NCBI RefSeq assembly: GCF_900105675.1
Contig: NZ_LT629786.1
Location: 3,720,001 to 3,784,000, forward strand
Length of the DNA stretch: 64,000 nucleotides
Source: Pseudomonas synxantha
GTDB taxonomy: Bacteria; Pseudomonadota; Gammaproteobacteria; Pseudomonadales; Pseudomonadaceae
Reading direction: 5' to 3'
The notes below the pieces were generated by a model, which made no database searches, was not told the DNA's origin, and saw only the letters and a program-made list of their open reading frames with translations. Made by a program: the position numbers and the translations under genes. This document shows positions 45,475 to 55,735 of this stretch, piece after piece (positions within the stretch are counted from its first letter, which is position 1; every line of letters starts with the position of its first letter).

Positions 45475-48400
45475 GTGCCCGTTCTGCGTCTACCGCTTCT
45501 CCCTGCCGCGGCAGGTAAACAGCACTGGGGCAACCTGCCCGGTGCCGCCCTGAGCCTGGCCATTGCCGAGGCTGCCAGCGCAGCCAAGCGCTTTACCCTG
45601 CTGCTCACCGCCGACAGCCAAAGTGCCGAACGGCTGGAGCAGGAGCTGAGCTTCTTCGCCCCGGATTTGCCGGTGCTGCATTTTCCCGACTGGGAAACCC
45701 TGCCCTACGACCTGTTCTCGCCGCACCAGGACATCATCTCCCAGCGCATCGCCAGCCTGTACCGCCTGCCGGAACTGGCCCACGGCGTGCTGGTGGTGCC
45801 GATCACCACCGCCCTGCATCGCCTGGCGCCGACCAAGTTCCTGCTCGGCAGCAGCCTGGTGCTGGATATCGGCCAGAAGCTTGACGTAGAACAGATGCGC
45901 ACGCGCCTGGAAGCCAGCGGCTACCGCTGCGTCGACACGGTGTACGAGCACGGTGAGTTCGCAGTGCGCGGCGCCCTGATCGACCTGTTCCCGATGGGCA
46001 GCAAGTTGCCGTATCGCATCGACCTGTTCGATGACGAAATCGAGACCTTGCGCACCTTCGATCCGGAAAACCAGCGCTCCATCGACAAGGTCGACTCGAT
46101 CAAGCTGCTGCCGGCGCGGGAATTCCCGCTGCAAAAAGATGCGGTGACGCGCTTCAAGGCGCGCTTTCGTGAGCGCTTTGACGTGGATTTCCGTCGCTGC
46201 CCAATCTTCCAGGACTTAAGCAGCGGGATTACCCCGGCGGGTATCGAGTACTACCTGCCGCTGTTTTTCGACGAAACCTCCACCCTCTTCGACTACCTGC
46301 CCCAGGACACCCAAGTGTTCTCGCTGCCAGGCATCGAACAGGCGGCGGAAAATTTCTGGAACGATGTGCGCAACCGCTATGAGGAACGCCGCGTCGATCC
46401 GTCCCGGCCTTTATTGCCGCCCGCCGAACTGTTCCTGCCGGTGGAAGACTGCTTCGCCCGCCTGAAAAACTGGCCGCGTGTAGTTGCCAGCCAGCAGGAT
46501 GTGGACGCCGGCAGTGGCCGTGAGCGCTTCCCGGCGGGGATGCTGCCGGACCTGGCGATCCAGGCCAAGGCCACCCAACCGCTGGAAGCCCTGTCCAACT
46601 TCCTCGGTGACTTTCCCGGCCGCGTGCTGTTTACCGCCGAATCCGCCGGGCGTCGCGAAGTACTGCTGGAGCTGTTGGAACGCCTGAAACTGCGGCCGAA
46701 GACCGTCGACAGTTGGCCTGACTTTGTCGCCAGTAAAGAGCGCCTGGCGATCACCATCGCGCCGTTGGACGAAGGGCTGCTGCTGGACGACCCCGCCCTC
46801 GCCCTGATCGCCGAAAGCCCGCTGTTCGGCCAGCGTGTGATGCAGCGCCGTCGCCGTGAGAAGCGCGCAGACGCCAACAATGATGCGGTGATCAAGAACC
46901 TCACCGAACTGCGCGAAGGCGCGCCGGTGGTGCATATCGACCACGGCGTCGGTCGCTACCTGGGCTTGCAGACCCTGGAGATCGACAACCAGGCCGCCGA
47001 ATTTCTCACCATGGAATACGCCGAAGGCGCCAAGCTCTACGTGCCAGTGGCCAGCCTGCACCTGATCGCCCGCTATACCGGCAGCGACGATGCCCTGGCG
47101 CCGTTGCACCGCCTGGGCTCCGAGACCTGGCAGAAAGCCAAGCGCAAGGCCGCCGAACAGGTGCGCGATGTCGCCGCCGAATTGCTCGACATCTATGCCC
47201 GCCGTGCGGCCCGCGAAGGCTATGCCTTCGCCGACCCGAAAGCCGACTACGCCACCTTCAGCGCCGGCTTCGCCTTCGAAGAAACCCCGGACCAGCAGAC
47301 CACCATCGAAGCGGTGCGCGCCGACATGCTCGCGCCCAAGCCGATGGACCGCCTGGTGTGTGGCGACGTGGGCTTCGGCAAAACCGAAGTGGCGATGCGC
47401 GCAGCCTTCATTGCGGTACACGGCGGCAAGCAAGTGGCGATCCTGGTGCCGACCACCCTGCTCGCCCAGCAACATTACAACAGCTTCCGCGACCGCTTTG
47501 CCGACTGGCCGGTGACCGTTGAGGTGATGAGCCGTTTCAAGTCCGCCAAGGAGGTGAACGCCGCCATCGCCGACCTGGCCGAAGGCAAGATTGATATCGT
47601 CATCGGCACCCACAAGCTGCTGTCGGACGATGTGAAGATCAAGAACCTGGGCCTGGTGATCATCGACGAAGAACACCGCTTCGGTGTGCGCCAGAAAGAA
47701 CAGCTCAAGGCCCTGCGCAGTGAAGTCGACATTCTTACCCTGACCGCCACGCCGATTCCGCGCACGCTGAACATGGCGGTTTCGGGCATGCGCGACCTGT
47801 CGATCATCGCTACGCCGCCGGCGCGTCGCCTGTCGGTGCGCACCTTTGTAATGGAACAGAACAAGAGCACGGTCAAGGAAGCACTGCTGCGCGAACTGCT
47901 GCGTGGCGGCCAGGTGTACTACCTGCACAACGATGTGAAGACCATCGAGAAATGTGCCGCCGACCTCGCCGAGCTGGTGCCCGAAGCACGCATCGCCATC
48001 GGCCACGGGCAGATGCGCGAGCGCGAACTCGAACAGGTGATGAGCGACTTCTATCACAAGCGCTTCAACGTGCTGATCGCCTCGACCATCATCGAGACCG
48101 GCATCGACGTGCCGAGCGCCAACACCATCATCATCGAGCGCGCCGACAAGTTCGGCCTGGCCCAGCTGCACCAGCTGCGCGGGCGCGTCGGGCGCAGTCA
48201 CCACCAGGCGTATGCCTACCTGCTCACGCCGCCGCGCCAGCAGATTACCGGCGACGCGGAAAAGCGCCTGGAAGCGATTGCCAATACACAGGACTTGGGT
48301 GCCGGCTTTGTACTGGCGACCAACGATCTGGAAATCCGTGGCGCCGGCGAACTGCTCGGTGACGGCCAGAGCGGCCAGATCCAGGCGGTCGGCTTCACCC

Positions 48401-48924
48401 TGTATATGGAGATGCTCGAACGCGCAGTGAAAGCCATCCGCAAGGGCGAGCAACCGAACCTCGACCAACCCCTGGGCGGCGGCCCGGAGATCAACCTGCG
48501 CCTGCCGGCGTTGATTCCCGAAGACTACCTGCCGGATGTGCATGCACGGCTGATCCTGTACAAGCGCATTGCCTCGGCGACTGACGAAGAAGGTCTCAAG
48601 GACCTGCAAGTGGAAATGATCGACCGCTTCGGCCTGCTGCCGGAACCGACCAAGAACCTGGTGCGCCTGACCCTGCTCAAGTTGCAGGCCGAGCAGTTGG
48701 GTATCAAGAAGGTCGACGCCGGACCGCAAGGCGGACGCATCGAATTCGAAGCGCAGACGCCGGTAGACCCATTGGTGCTGATCAAGCTGATCCAGGGCCA
48801 GCCTAATCGCTACAAGTTCGAAGGGGCTACGCTGTTCAAGTTCATGGTGCCGATGGAACGTGCCGAAGAACGCTTCAATACCCTGGAGGCGCTGTTTGAG
48901 CGCCTCCTTCCGAAATCCGCTTGA
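45475..48924 (+). CDS. mfd: Transcription-repair coupling factor Mfd
   Basis: DNA translocase that removes stalled RNA polymerase and recruits UvrA. The 1149 residues show the normal layout: UvrB-homology region to ~350, the RNA-polymerase interaction domain around I-D-H-G-V-G-R-Y-L-G-L (~490), the helicase core with Walker A G-D-V-G-F-G-K-T-E at ~630 and D-E-E-H at ~729, the TRG region R-G-R-V-G-R-S, and the C-terminal UvrA-masking domain. GTG start with GGAG upstream. The next gene, csiV, starts 11 bp later, so they are probably one operon. Confidence 0.96.
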   Translation: MPVLRLPLLPAAAGKQHWGNLPGAALSLAIAEAASAAKRFTLLLTADSQSAERLEQELSFFAPDLPVLHFPDWETLPYDLFSPHQDIISQRIASLYRLPELAHGVLVVPITTALHRLAPTKFLLGSSLVLDIGQKLDVEQMRTRLEASGYRCVDTVYEHGEFAVRGALIDLFPMGSKLPYRIDLFDDEIETLRTFDPENQRSIDKVDSIKLLPAREFPLQKDAVTRFKARFRERFDVDFRRCPIFQDLSSGITPAGIEYYLPLFFDETSTLFDYLPQDTQVFSLPGIEQAAENFWNDVRNRYEERRVDPSRPLLPPAELFLPVEDCFARLKNWPRVVASQQDVDAGSGRERFPAGMLPDLAIQAKATQPLEALSNFLGDFPGRVLFTAESAGRREVLLELLERLKLRPKTVDSWPDFVASKERLAITIAPLDEGLLLDDPALALIAESPLFGQRVMQRRRREKRADANNDAVIKNLTELREGAPVVHIDHGVGRYLGLQTLEIDNQAAEFLTMEYAEGAKLYVPVASLHLIARYTGSDDALAPLHRLGSETWQKAKRKAAEQVRDVAAELLDIYARRAAREGYAFADPKADYATFSAGFAFEETPDQQTTIEAVRADMLAPKPMDRLVCGDVGFGKTEVAMRAAFIAVHGGKQVAILVPTTLLAQQHYNSFRDRFADWPVTVEVMSRFKSAKEVNAAIADLAEGKIDIVIGTHKLLSDDVKIKNLGLVIIDEEHRFGVRQKEQLKALRSEVDILTLTATPIPRTLNMAVSGMRDLSIIATPPARRLSVRTFVMEQNKSTVKEALLRELLRGGQVYYLHNDVKTIEKCAADLAELVPEARIAIGHGQMRERELEQVMSDFYHKRFNVLIASTIIETGIDVPSANTIIIERADKFGLAQLHQLRGRVGRSHHQAYAYLLTPPRQQITGDAEKRLEAIANTQDLGAGFVLATNDLEIRGAGELLGDGQSGQIQAVGFTLYMEMLERAVKAIRKGEQPNLDQPLGGGPEINLRLPALIPEDYLPDVHARLILYKRIASATDEEGLKDLQVEMIDRFGLLPEPTKNLVRLTLLKLQAEQLGIKKVDAGPQGGRIEFEAQTPVDPLVLIKLIQGQPNRYKFEGATLFKFMVPMERAEERFNTLEALFERLLPKSA

Positions 48925-48935
48925 AGGACGCCGCC

Positions 48936-49502
48936 ATGCGCCTGTTCCGCATTCTGAGCCTGTTGTTGCTGGTACTTGCGCCGTCGGCATTTGCCGACAG
49001 CCTGTACCAGGTGGAAATGATCCTGGTACGCCAGAATGCCGAGCCGGTGATCAACAGTCGCGCCGCACCGGAAAACTGGGATGAAGGTGCGCCGCGCCTG
49101 GGCGAACGGATGAGCCCGCCGCGCCTGGGCAATATCGTCGACAAGCTGCGTGCCGATGCCAACTACACGGTGCTCGCCCACAAGGCCTGGGAACAGAACC
49201 TGGGCGAGCAGCCGGTCAAAGTCGCGATCACCGACGGCCAGGAGCAATTCGGCCAGTTCCCCATCGAAGGTGTGTTGAGCCTGCAATTGGGGCGCTTTAC
49301 CGATATCGACGCGGATTTCTGGATCAACCAGTTCGACAATAACGGCAGCGTGATTACCAGCGAACACCTGAGCCAGAAAGACGTGCGCACCAAGAACAAC
49401 CAGCTCAACTACCTGGACGGCGGTCACCTGGCGCTGCTGATCAAGATCACCTCGCTGACCGCCAAGCCACCCAGCGCTCCACCGCCCGACCTTCAGGACT
49501 GA
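48936..49502 (+). CDS. csiV: CsiV family protein
   Basis: A 188-residue exported protein with a signal peptide (M-R-L-F-R-I-L-S-L-L-L-L-V...A-F-A-D-S). It then shows the CsiV-type start of the mature domain (L-Y-Q-V-E-M-I-L-V-R-Q-N). CsiV in E. coli/Vibrio relatives modulates peptidoglycan crosslinking enzymes. The ATG at 48936 (GAAGGA 7 bp upstream) is preferred to a TTG at 48921 inside the mfd end. The C-terminus ends in a Pro-rich tail. It lies in an operon-like run with mfd and the SNF2 gene. Confidence 0.78.
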   Translation: MRLFRILSLLLLVLAPSAFADSLYQVEMILVRQNAEPVINSRAAPENWDEGAPRLGERMSPPRLGNIVDKLRADANYTVLAHKAWEQNLGEQPVKVAITDGQEQFGQFPIEGVLSLQLGRFTDIDADFWINQFDNNGSVITSEHLSQKDVRTKNNQLNYLDGGHLALLIKITSLTAKPPSAPPPDLQD

Positions 49503-49511
49503 TCCAGCGCC

Positions 49512-52202
49512 ATGCCCCTGACGTCGTCACTGACCAAACCCCTGGCCCCTTCGTGGGCCAATCGCTTTAAAGAGCAAAGCCTTGAGCGCGGACGGCGCTA
49601 CGCCCTGGAAAACCGCGTACGCATCGTCGAGTGCGGCGACAGCACCATCATCGCCAGCTGCGAAGGCTCGGGTGGCAATGTGTACCGCCAGACCATCTCG
49701 CTGCGCGAGTCGGCCAAGGGCATGCTGATCCTGGTGGACAGCCGTTGTACGTGCCCGGTGCATACCAACTGCAAACATATCGCAGCGGTGCTGCTCAAGG
49801 TCCAGGAAACCCTGGCCTACCCGGCGGCGGCCCAGGATGCCGAACTGTTGGAGAAGCTCCAGGCCGTACTGGATAACCGCGTGGTGTTGCCACAGGTGGT
49901 GATGGACGATGTACATCCGGTGCCACGCTTGTGGCTGGCCAGTGTGGAGTTCAGCGCGTTCGAGCCGCGCAACGGCAAGATGCAGCGCTATATCCAGCAT
50001 CGTGCGGCGCTGTCATTCAACTACCTGGGCAACTATGTCAGCGGGCAAAAAAATGCCGACATTATCGTGCGCCAGGAAACTCAGAGCCTGCGCATCAGGC
50101 GCCATCCCGAGCTGGAGCAATCCTATCGCGAGCAACTGCGCCTGCTCGGCTTCAAGATCGCCACGCGCCAGAGCAAGGCCCTGCCGGAAAGTGCCGGCGA
50201 GCTGTTCGAGATGGTCAACGACAGCGCCTGGCTGAACTTCACGCTCAACTCATCGCCAACGCTGCGGGCCGAGGGCTGGGAGCTGCAAATTGATGAAGAC
50301 TTCGGTTTCGACCTGAGCCCGGTGGACGACTGGTACGCCAGCGTCGATGAAGCACCCGAGCGTGACTGGTTCGACCTGGAGCTGGGCATCATCGTCAATG
50401 GCGAGCGGTTGAGCCTGCTGCCGATCCTGTTGAACCTGATGCGCTCCCACACCGAGATCCTCAACCCGGAAAAACTCGCAAGGCGCCGCGATGATGAACT
50501 GATCCTGGTGAATATTCCCGGGCTGCCCAACGGCCACGGCCCGCTGCAAGTGGCGCTGCCCTACGGGCGCTTGAAGCCGGTGCTGGCGACTCTCGGCGAG
50601 TTCTACCTGCAGGAAACCGGCACCACGACGTTGCGCCTGGCCAAGGCCGACGCGATCAGGCTCAACCCGCTGGAAGACCTGCCGTTGCAATGGGAAGGCG
50701 GCGAGAAGATCCGCAACTTCGCCCAACGCCTGCGGGACATCAAGGACTTCACCTGCGTCGCGCCCGAGGGCCTGAACGCAACCTTGCGCCCCTATCAACT
50801 GGAAGGCTTGAGCTGGATGCAGTCACTGCGCCAGTTGGAAGTGGGTGGGATTCTCGCGGACGACATGGGCCTGGGCAAAACCCTGCAAACCCTGGCGCAT
50901 ATTCTCACCGAGAAAATCGCCGGGCGCCTTGATCGGCCCTGCATGGTCGTGATGCCCACCAGCCTGATTCCGAACTGGCTCGACGAAGCTGCGCACTTCA
51001 CCCCGCAACTGCGGGTGCAGGCACTGTACGGCGCAGGGCGCAAGAAACACTTCGCCAACCTGCACGACTACGACCTGCTGCTGACCACCTATGCCCTGCT
51101 GCCCAAGGACATCGACACGCTCGCCGCCCTGCCCTTGCATGTATTGATCCTGGATGAAGCGCAGTACATCAAGAACCCGTCCAGCAAGGCCGCCCAGGCC
51201 GCACGCGAGCTGAATGCCCGCCAGCGCCTGTGCCTGAGCGGCACGCCATTGGAAAACCACTTGGGTGAACTGTGGTCGCTGTTCCACTTCCTGTTACCGG
51301 GTTGGCTGGGCGACGTGAAGAGCTTCAACCGTGATTACCGCGTGCCGATTGAAAAACGCGCCAGTGACGTGCGCTTGCAGCACCTCAACGGTCGAATCAA
51401 ACCCTTCCTGCTGCGCCGCACCAAGGAACAGGTGGCGACCGAATTGCCACCCAAGACTGAAATCATCCACTGGGTCGACCTCAACGAGGCCCAGCGCGAC
51501 GTGTACGAAACCATGCGGCTGGCCATGGATAAAAAGGTCCGCGATGAGATCACCCGCAAGGGCGTGGCGCGTAGCCAGATCATCATTCTTGAAGCCCTGC
51601 TCAAGCTGCGCCAGGTGTGCTGCGACCTGCGCCTGGTCAACGATGCCAGCCTGGCGGTGCGTGGCAGCAGCTCGGGTAAGCTCGACAGCCTGATGGAAAT
51701 GCTCGACGAGCTGTTTGCCGAGGGCCGGCGAATACTGTTGTTTTCCCAGTTCACCTCAATGCTGAGCCTGATCGAGATCGAGCTGAATAAACGCGGGATT
51801 GCCTATGCACTGCTGACCGGTCAGACCCGTGACCGGCGCACACCGGTAAAGGATTTCCAGAGCGGCAAGCTGCAGATCTTTCTAATCAGCTTGAAGGCCG
51901 GTGGCGTGGGCTTGAACCTGACCGAAGCCGACACCGTGATTCATTACGACCCGTGGTGGAACCCGGCCACGGAAAACCAGGCCACTGACCGTGCGTACCG
52001 TATCGGGCAGGAAAAGCCGGTGTTTGTGTACAAGATGATTGCGCGGGGCACGGTGGAGGAGAAAATCCAGCACCTGCAAAAGGAGAAATCCGACCTGGCG
52101 GCGGGCGTGCTGGATGGGCGTACGACTGGGGATTGGCAGTTGGGTAATGAAGAGATTGAGGCGTTGTTTGCGCCACTGCCCAACAAGCAAGAAAAGCGCT
52201 GA
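49512..52202 (+). CDS. SNF2-family DEAD/DEAH helicase with SWIM zinc finger
   Basis: An 896-residue Swi2/Snf2-type ATPase. An N-terminal SWIM zinc finger (C-T-C-P-V-H-T-N-C-K-H) lies at about 77-90, a family-specific middle domain to ~420, then the helicase core: Walker A D-D-M-G-L-G-K-T-L at ~449, D-E-A-Q-Y-I-K-N at ~546, and motif VI D-R-A-Y-R-I-G-Q. Such bacterial SNF2 proteins remodel protein-DNA complexes; the exact role is unknown. It starts 10 bp after csiV. It is convergent with a longer paralogue, with a REP pair between. Confidence 0.88.
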   Translation: MPLTSSLTKPLAPSWANRFKEQSLERGRRYALENRVRIVECGDSTIIASCEGSGGNVYRQTISLRESAKGMLILVDSRCTCPVHTNCKHIAAVLLKVQETLAYPAAAQDAELLEKLQAVLDNRVVLPQVVMDDVHPVPRLWLASVEFSAFEPRNGKMQRYIQHRAALSFNYLGNYVSGQKNADIIVRQETQSLRIRRHPELEQSYREQLRLLGFKIATRQSKALPESAGELFEMVNDSAWLNFTLNSSPTLRAEGWELQIDEDFGFDLSPVDDWYASVDEAPERDWFDLELGIIVNGERLSLLPILLNLMRSHTEILNPEKLARRRDDELILVNIPGLPNGHGPLQVALPYGRLKPVLATLGEFYLQETGTTTLRLAKADAIRLNPLEDLPLQWEGGEKIRNFAQRLRDIKDFTCVAPEGLNATLRPYQLEGLSWMQSLRQLEVGGILADDMGLGKTLQTLAHILTEKIAGRLDRPCMVVMPTSLIPNWLDEAAHFTPQLRVQALYGAGRKKHFANLHDYDLLLTTYALLPKDIDTLAALPLHVLILDEAQYIKNPSSKAAQAARELNARQRLCLSGTPLENHLGELWSLFHFLLPGWLGDVKSFNRDYRVPIEKRASDVRLQHLNGRIKPFLLRRTKEQVATELPPKTEIIHWVDLNEAQRDVYETMRLAMDKKVRDEITRKGVARSQIIILEALLKLRQVCCDLRLVNDASLAVRGSSSGKLDSLMEMLDELFAEGRRILLFSQFTSMLSLIEIELNKRGIAYALLTGQTRDRRTPVKDFQSGKLQIFLISLKAGGVGLNLTEADTVIHYDPWWNPATENQATDRAYRIGQEKPVFVYKMIARGTVEEKIQHLQKEKSDLAAGVLDGRTTGDWQLGNEEIEALFAPLPNKQEKR

Positions 52203-52215
52203 CTGCTCCATCGCC

Positions 52216-52287
52216 ATCGGGGGCAAGCCCCCTCCCACATTTTGATTTGTGAATAGATTCAAGTGTGGGAGCGGGCTTGCTCGCGAA
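52216..52287. repeat. REP pair of mixed class, reversed order
   Basis: ATCGGGGGCAAGCCCCCTCC is followed by GTGGGAGCGGGCTTGCTCGC, the second being a different REP variant. It lies between the two convergent SNF2 genes. Confidence 0.8.
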
Positions 52288-52303
52288 GGGCGCGCCGCGA
52301 TTT

Positions 52304-55300
52304 TCAGCCAGGTAAAGGTGCAAACAGCGCCTCAATATCCCGCTGCTCCAGCTTCCAACCCGCACTGGCGCCACCTTCCAGCACCCCATCGGCCAACGCG
52401 GCCTTCTCCAACTGCAACGCCTGAATCTTCTCCTCGACCGTGCCCCGCGCAATCATCTTGTACACAAACACCGGCTTTTCCTGGCCTATACGATAAGCTC
52501 GGTCAGTAGCCTGGTTCTCCACTGCCGGGTTCCACCACGGGTCGTAATGAATCACCGTATCGGCCGCCGTCAGGTTCAAGCCCGTACCGCCCGCTTTCAG
52601 GCTGATCAAGAACAACGGTGTCTTGCCGTCCTGGAAGTTCTTCACTGGCGTACGTCGGTCAAGGGTGTCTCCAGTCAGGATCGAATACTCAAGCCCACGC
52701 TGCTTGAGCTCTTCTTCAATCAACGCCAGCATCGAGGTGAATTGCGAGAACAACAAAATCCGCCGCCCCTCGCTGAGTAACTCTTCCAGCATCTCCATCA
52801 AGTTGCCCAACTTGCCGGCGCCGGCCTTGGCAGCCTTAGTCACCGGTGCAGACTTGACCAGCCGCAAGTCACAGCACACCTGGCGCAGTTTGAGCAGGGC
52901 TTCAAGAATGATGATCTGGCTGCGGGCCACGCCATGCCGACTGATTTCGTCGCGCACCTTTTTATCCATTGCCACGCGCACCGTTTCGTAAACATCCCGC
53001 TGTGCATCACTCAGCTCGACCCAGTGCACGATTTCTGTCTTGGGCGGTAATTCCGTCGCGACCTGCTCCTTTTTACGTCGCAACAGGAACGGTTTGATAC
53101 GCGCGCTGAGGTGCTGCATACGCTGCGCATTACCGTGTTTCTCGATGGGCGTACGGTAATCACGATTAAAGGTTTTGCTGTCGCCCAACCAGCCCGGTAA
53201 CAGGAAGTGGAACAGCGACCACAGCTCACCCAAGTGGTTTTCCAAAGGCGTACCGCTCAAGCATAAACGCTGACCGGCCTCCAACTGACGAGCAGCCTGG
53301 GCCGCTTTGCTGTTGGGGTTCTTGATGTTTTGCGCTTCGTCCAGGATCAGCACGCTCCAGCGCTGAGGCTGCAGGACTTCAAGGTCCCGTGGCAACAGTG
53401 CATAGGTGGTGAGTACCAGGTCGTAATCGGTCAAGCGCGTGAAGTCAGCCTGACGCTGCGCACCGTGCAGTGCCAGGACTTTGAGCTGTGGCGTAAAACG
53501 CGCAGCTTCGTCCATCCAGTTCGGGATCAAGCTGGTGGGCATTACCGCCAGTGCAGGCGCCTGTAAACGGCCAGACTGCTTTTCGCAGAGCAGATGGGCG
53601 AGCGCCTGCAGGGTTTTGCCAAGCCCCATGTCGTCACCCAGAATACCGCCGACTTCCAGCTCGCGCAGGGTTTGCATCCAGTTCAGCCCTTCGAGCTGAT
53701 AGCCGCGCAGTTCGGCGTTCAGGCCCCGAGGAGCCGGCACATGAACGTGAATGGAGTCTTTAAGGCGCTTGGCGAAATCACGCAGTCGCTCGCCGCCCTG
53801 CCAGACCAAGGGTAGTGCATCCAGATTACTGAGCCGTGCCGCATCCGGCGCACTCAGCCGCAGTGCATCGCCTTCTGGTGCACGCAGGTAGAGTTCGCCG
53901 AGGGTCGCCATCAGGGGTTTGATACGACCGTAGGGCAGCGCGACTTTGGTATGAGTGCGGGTGCCAAGACTGACCAACACGCGCTCCTGATCATCACGCT
54001 CGGCCATGTAGGCGGCGTCAAGCAGTTTGGGTTGACGACGCATCAAGTCTAATACGATTGGCAGCAGGCTGTGACGCTCGCCGTTGACCTCAATGCCCAG
54101 CTCAAGGTCAAACCACTCGTGGCCGGGCGACTCTTCGATGTCCGCGTACCAGCCGTCTACAGCCTCCACATCGTAATAAAACCCCGGATGGATGACGACG
54201 TCCCATCCTGCCTCACGCAAAACCGACAGCCCGCTCTCAACAAACGCCAGCCAGGCTTCATCATTGGGTAGATCGAACATCTCTCCTGCACTGGCAGGCA
54301 GCGCACGGGTTTTACGATTGACCGTTTTGAAGCCGATTTTTGTGAGCGTCTTGCGCAGGGCTTTTTCAGCCGCCGGCTTGCGTTGAATGCGCTGGGTTTC
54401 GGTGCCGTTGAGAAACAGGATGTCTTCAGTGCCCTTGCCGCTGACCAGGCTGGTGTCGTAACGGAAAGCCAAGGCAGCGCGGTGTTCCAGGATGGGCATT
54501 CGTCGATAGTCGGTCTGGCTGTAGACGTAGGATTCGTCGCTTCCCAAGGTGAGGCAGCCTTGTGGTTCCAGCGTATCCACGACGCGCTCGGTCAGCTCAC
54601 GTGGCGGAGGAATGGCTTGGGACACCACACTGAGCCGATGACTGAACATCGCCACCTGATCAGCTGGAATCACGGGCAGGCCACATAAATGTATCGCCAG
54701 GTTCTCATCCACCCCAGGCTCAAGCACGCCCAACTGCATGTTGTCCAAGTCCAGATAATGGAGCGGCTTGAGAGGCAATACTTCGTCCAGTTCACGACCA
54801 TTGCTGAGCCATTCAGGACAATAATTGCCGTCAGGCATCACGGCCCAATTGAAACGAGCGGCACGGACAGGCCCCGGGTTAAGCGCTAACCCAGCATCCA
54901 AATCAAAGAACAGACGCTGGGTTTTCAACGCCAGCTGGAGTATTTCGGCGCCCGCCTCACCCGCTAACTGAAAAGTGCTGCCGTAGCTCAGGTAAGGACG
55001 GCTCAACATGAGCAAGCGACCAAGGCTTATATCCAGCTCATGCATATAAGCGGGAGTACGCCGCAATATTTCATCCATCGAGTGCAGCGGCTTGATATCG
55101 CTGTAGTCACCTTTCTTCGTCACGCGTGCCCGATATACCTCCAGTGACCACCTCATTGAATAAGCATCGGGGGCGAGTTGGTACAGCAAACAGGTACCGG
55201 TGTTCTTGTGTTGTACATCATCGGCAGATGTGGGCTTGGGGATACTCTCAAGCCAGTTTTCGAGCTGCGGGCTCAGACGGTCAGCCACCTGCTTTTTCGG

Positions 55301-55609
55301 GGCGTTCAGCTCGTCATACAGCACGGTCAACGTAAACAAGGTCGCAGCGGCGTGCTTGCAATTGATCGCCACCGGGCAGGAACACACACACCTGATACCC
55401 GTCCAACGGGATGCTGCACCCTCCAGGGTAATCGCCAGGGTATAGACATTACGGCCAGACCCCTTGCACTGTGCAATCAGCCTGTCATGTCCGAATTCTT
55501 TTATTTCAAGACGATGTTCGCCAGCATACTCAAACCCACGCTCCAACGAACGAGGGTCAAAGTATTCCTGCCAATCCAACTCGACGATACGTGCAATCAG
55601 GTCATTCAT
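52304..55609 (-). CDS. SNF2-family DEAD/DEAH helicase with SWIM zinc finger (second paralogue)
   Basis: A 1101-residue Swi2/Snf2 ATPase. SWIM finger C-S-C-P-V-A-I-N-C-K-H at about 75-88; a longer middle region than its neighbour; Walker A D-D-M-G-L-G-K-T-L at ~662; D-E-A-Q-N-I-K-N at ~757; motif VI D-R-A-Y-R-I-G-Q near the end. The core is very close to the convergent 896-residue gene (for example A-R-S-Q-I-I-I-L-E-A-L-L-K-L-R is identical), while the N-terminal halves differ. Its N-terminal coding part is less GC-rich than neighbours. Likely chromatin-remodelling type translocase; substrate unknown. Confidence 0.87.
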   Translation of the reverse strand: MNDLIARIVELDWQEYFDPRSLERGFEYAGEHRLEIKEFGHDRLIAQCKGSGRNVYTLAITLEGAASRWTGIRCVCSCPVAINCKHAAATLFTLTVLYDELNAPKKQVADRLSPQLENWLESIPKPTSADDVQHKNTGTCLLYQLAPDAYSMRWSLEVYRARVTKKGDYSDIKPLHSMDEILRRTPAYMHELDISLGRLLMLSRPYLSYGSTFQLAGEAGAEILQLALKTQRLFFDLDAGLALNPGPVRAARFNWAVMPDGNYCPEWLSNGRELDEVLPLKPLHYLDLDNMQLGVLEPGVDENLAIHLCGLPVIPADQVAMFSHRLSVVSQAIPPPRELTERVVDTLEPQGCLTLGSDESYVYSQTDYRRMPILEHRAALAFRYDTSLVSGKGTEDILFLNGTETQRIQRKPAAEKALRKTLTKIGFKTVNRKTRALPASAGEMFDLPNDEAWLAFVESGLSVLREAGWDVVIHPGFYYDVEAVDGWYADIEESPGHEWFDLELGIEVNGERHSLLPIVLDLMRRQPKLLDAAYMAERDDQERVLVSLGTRTHTKVALPYGRIKPLMATLGELYLRAPEGDALRLSAPDAARLSNLDALPLVWQGGERLRDFAKRLKDSIHVHVPAPRGLNAELRGYQLEGLNWMQTLRELEVGGILGDDMGLGKTLQALAHLLCEKQSGRLQAPALAVMPTSLIPNWMDEAARFTPQLKVLALHGAQRQADFTRLTDYDLVLTTYALLPRDLEVLQPQRWSVLILDEAQNIKNPNSKAAQAARQLEAGQRLCLSGTPLENHLGELWSLFHFLLPGWLGDSKTFNRDYRTPIEKHGNAQRMQHLSARIKPFLLRRKKEQVATELPPKTEIVHWVELSDAQRDVYETVRVAMDKKVRDEISRHGVARSQIIILEALLKLRQVCCDLRLVKSAPVTKAAKAGAGKLGNLMEMLEELLSEGRRILLFSQFTSMLALIEEELKQRGLEYSILTGDTLDRRTPVKNFQDGKTPLFLISLKAGGTGLNLTAADTVIHYDPWWNPAVENQATDRAYRIGQEKPVFVYKMIARGTVEEKIQALQLEKAALADGVLEGGASAGWKLEQRDIEALFAPLPG

Positions 55610-55735
55610 GGAACAGAACTCTATAGCGGTCAGCAGCGAGATTTAAAGCAGGGCGACTCCTACTAAGCGGTAAGAGATAGCTACAGCTACATTCAGATAC
55701 TTCTTACACCAAGCTTCTAACAGCACAGGCACCGT

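Noticed and set aside
46411..48990. Long open frame of 859 codons on the strand opposite mfd
   Set aside because: Shadow of the GC-rich mfd coding frame; no start site, no recognisable domain, and mfd itself is unambiguous.
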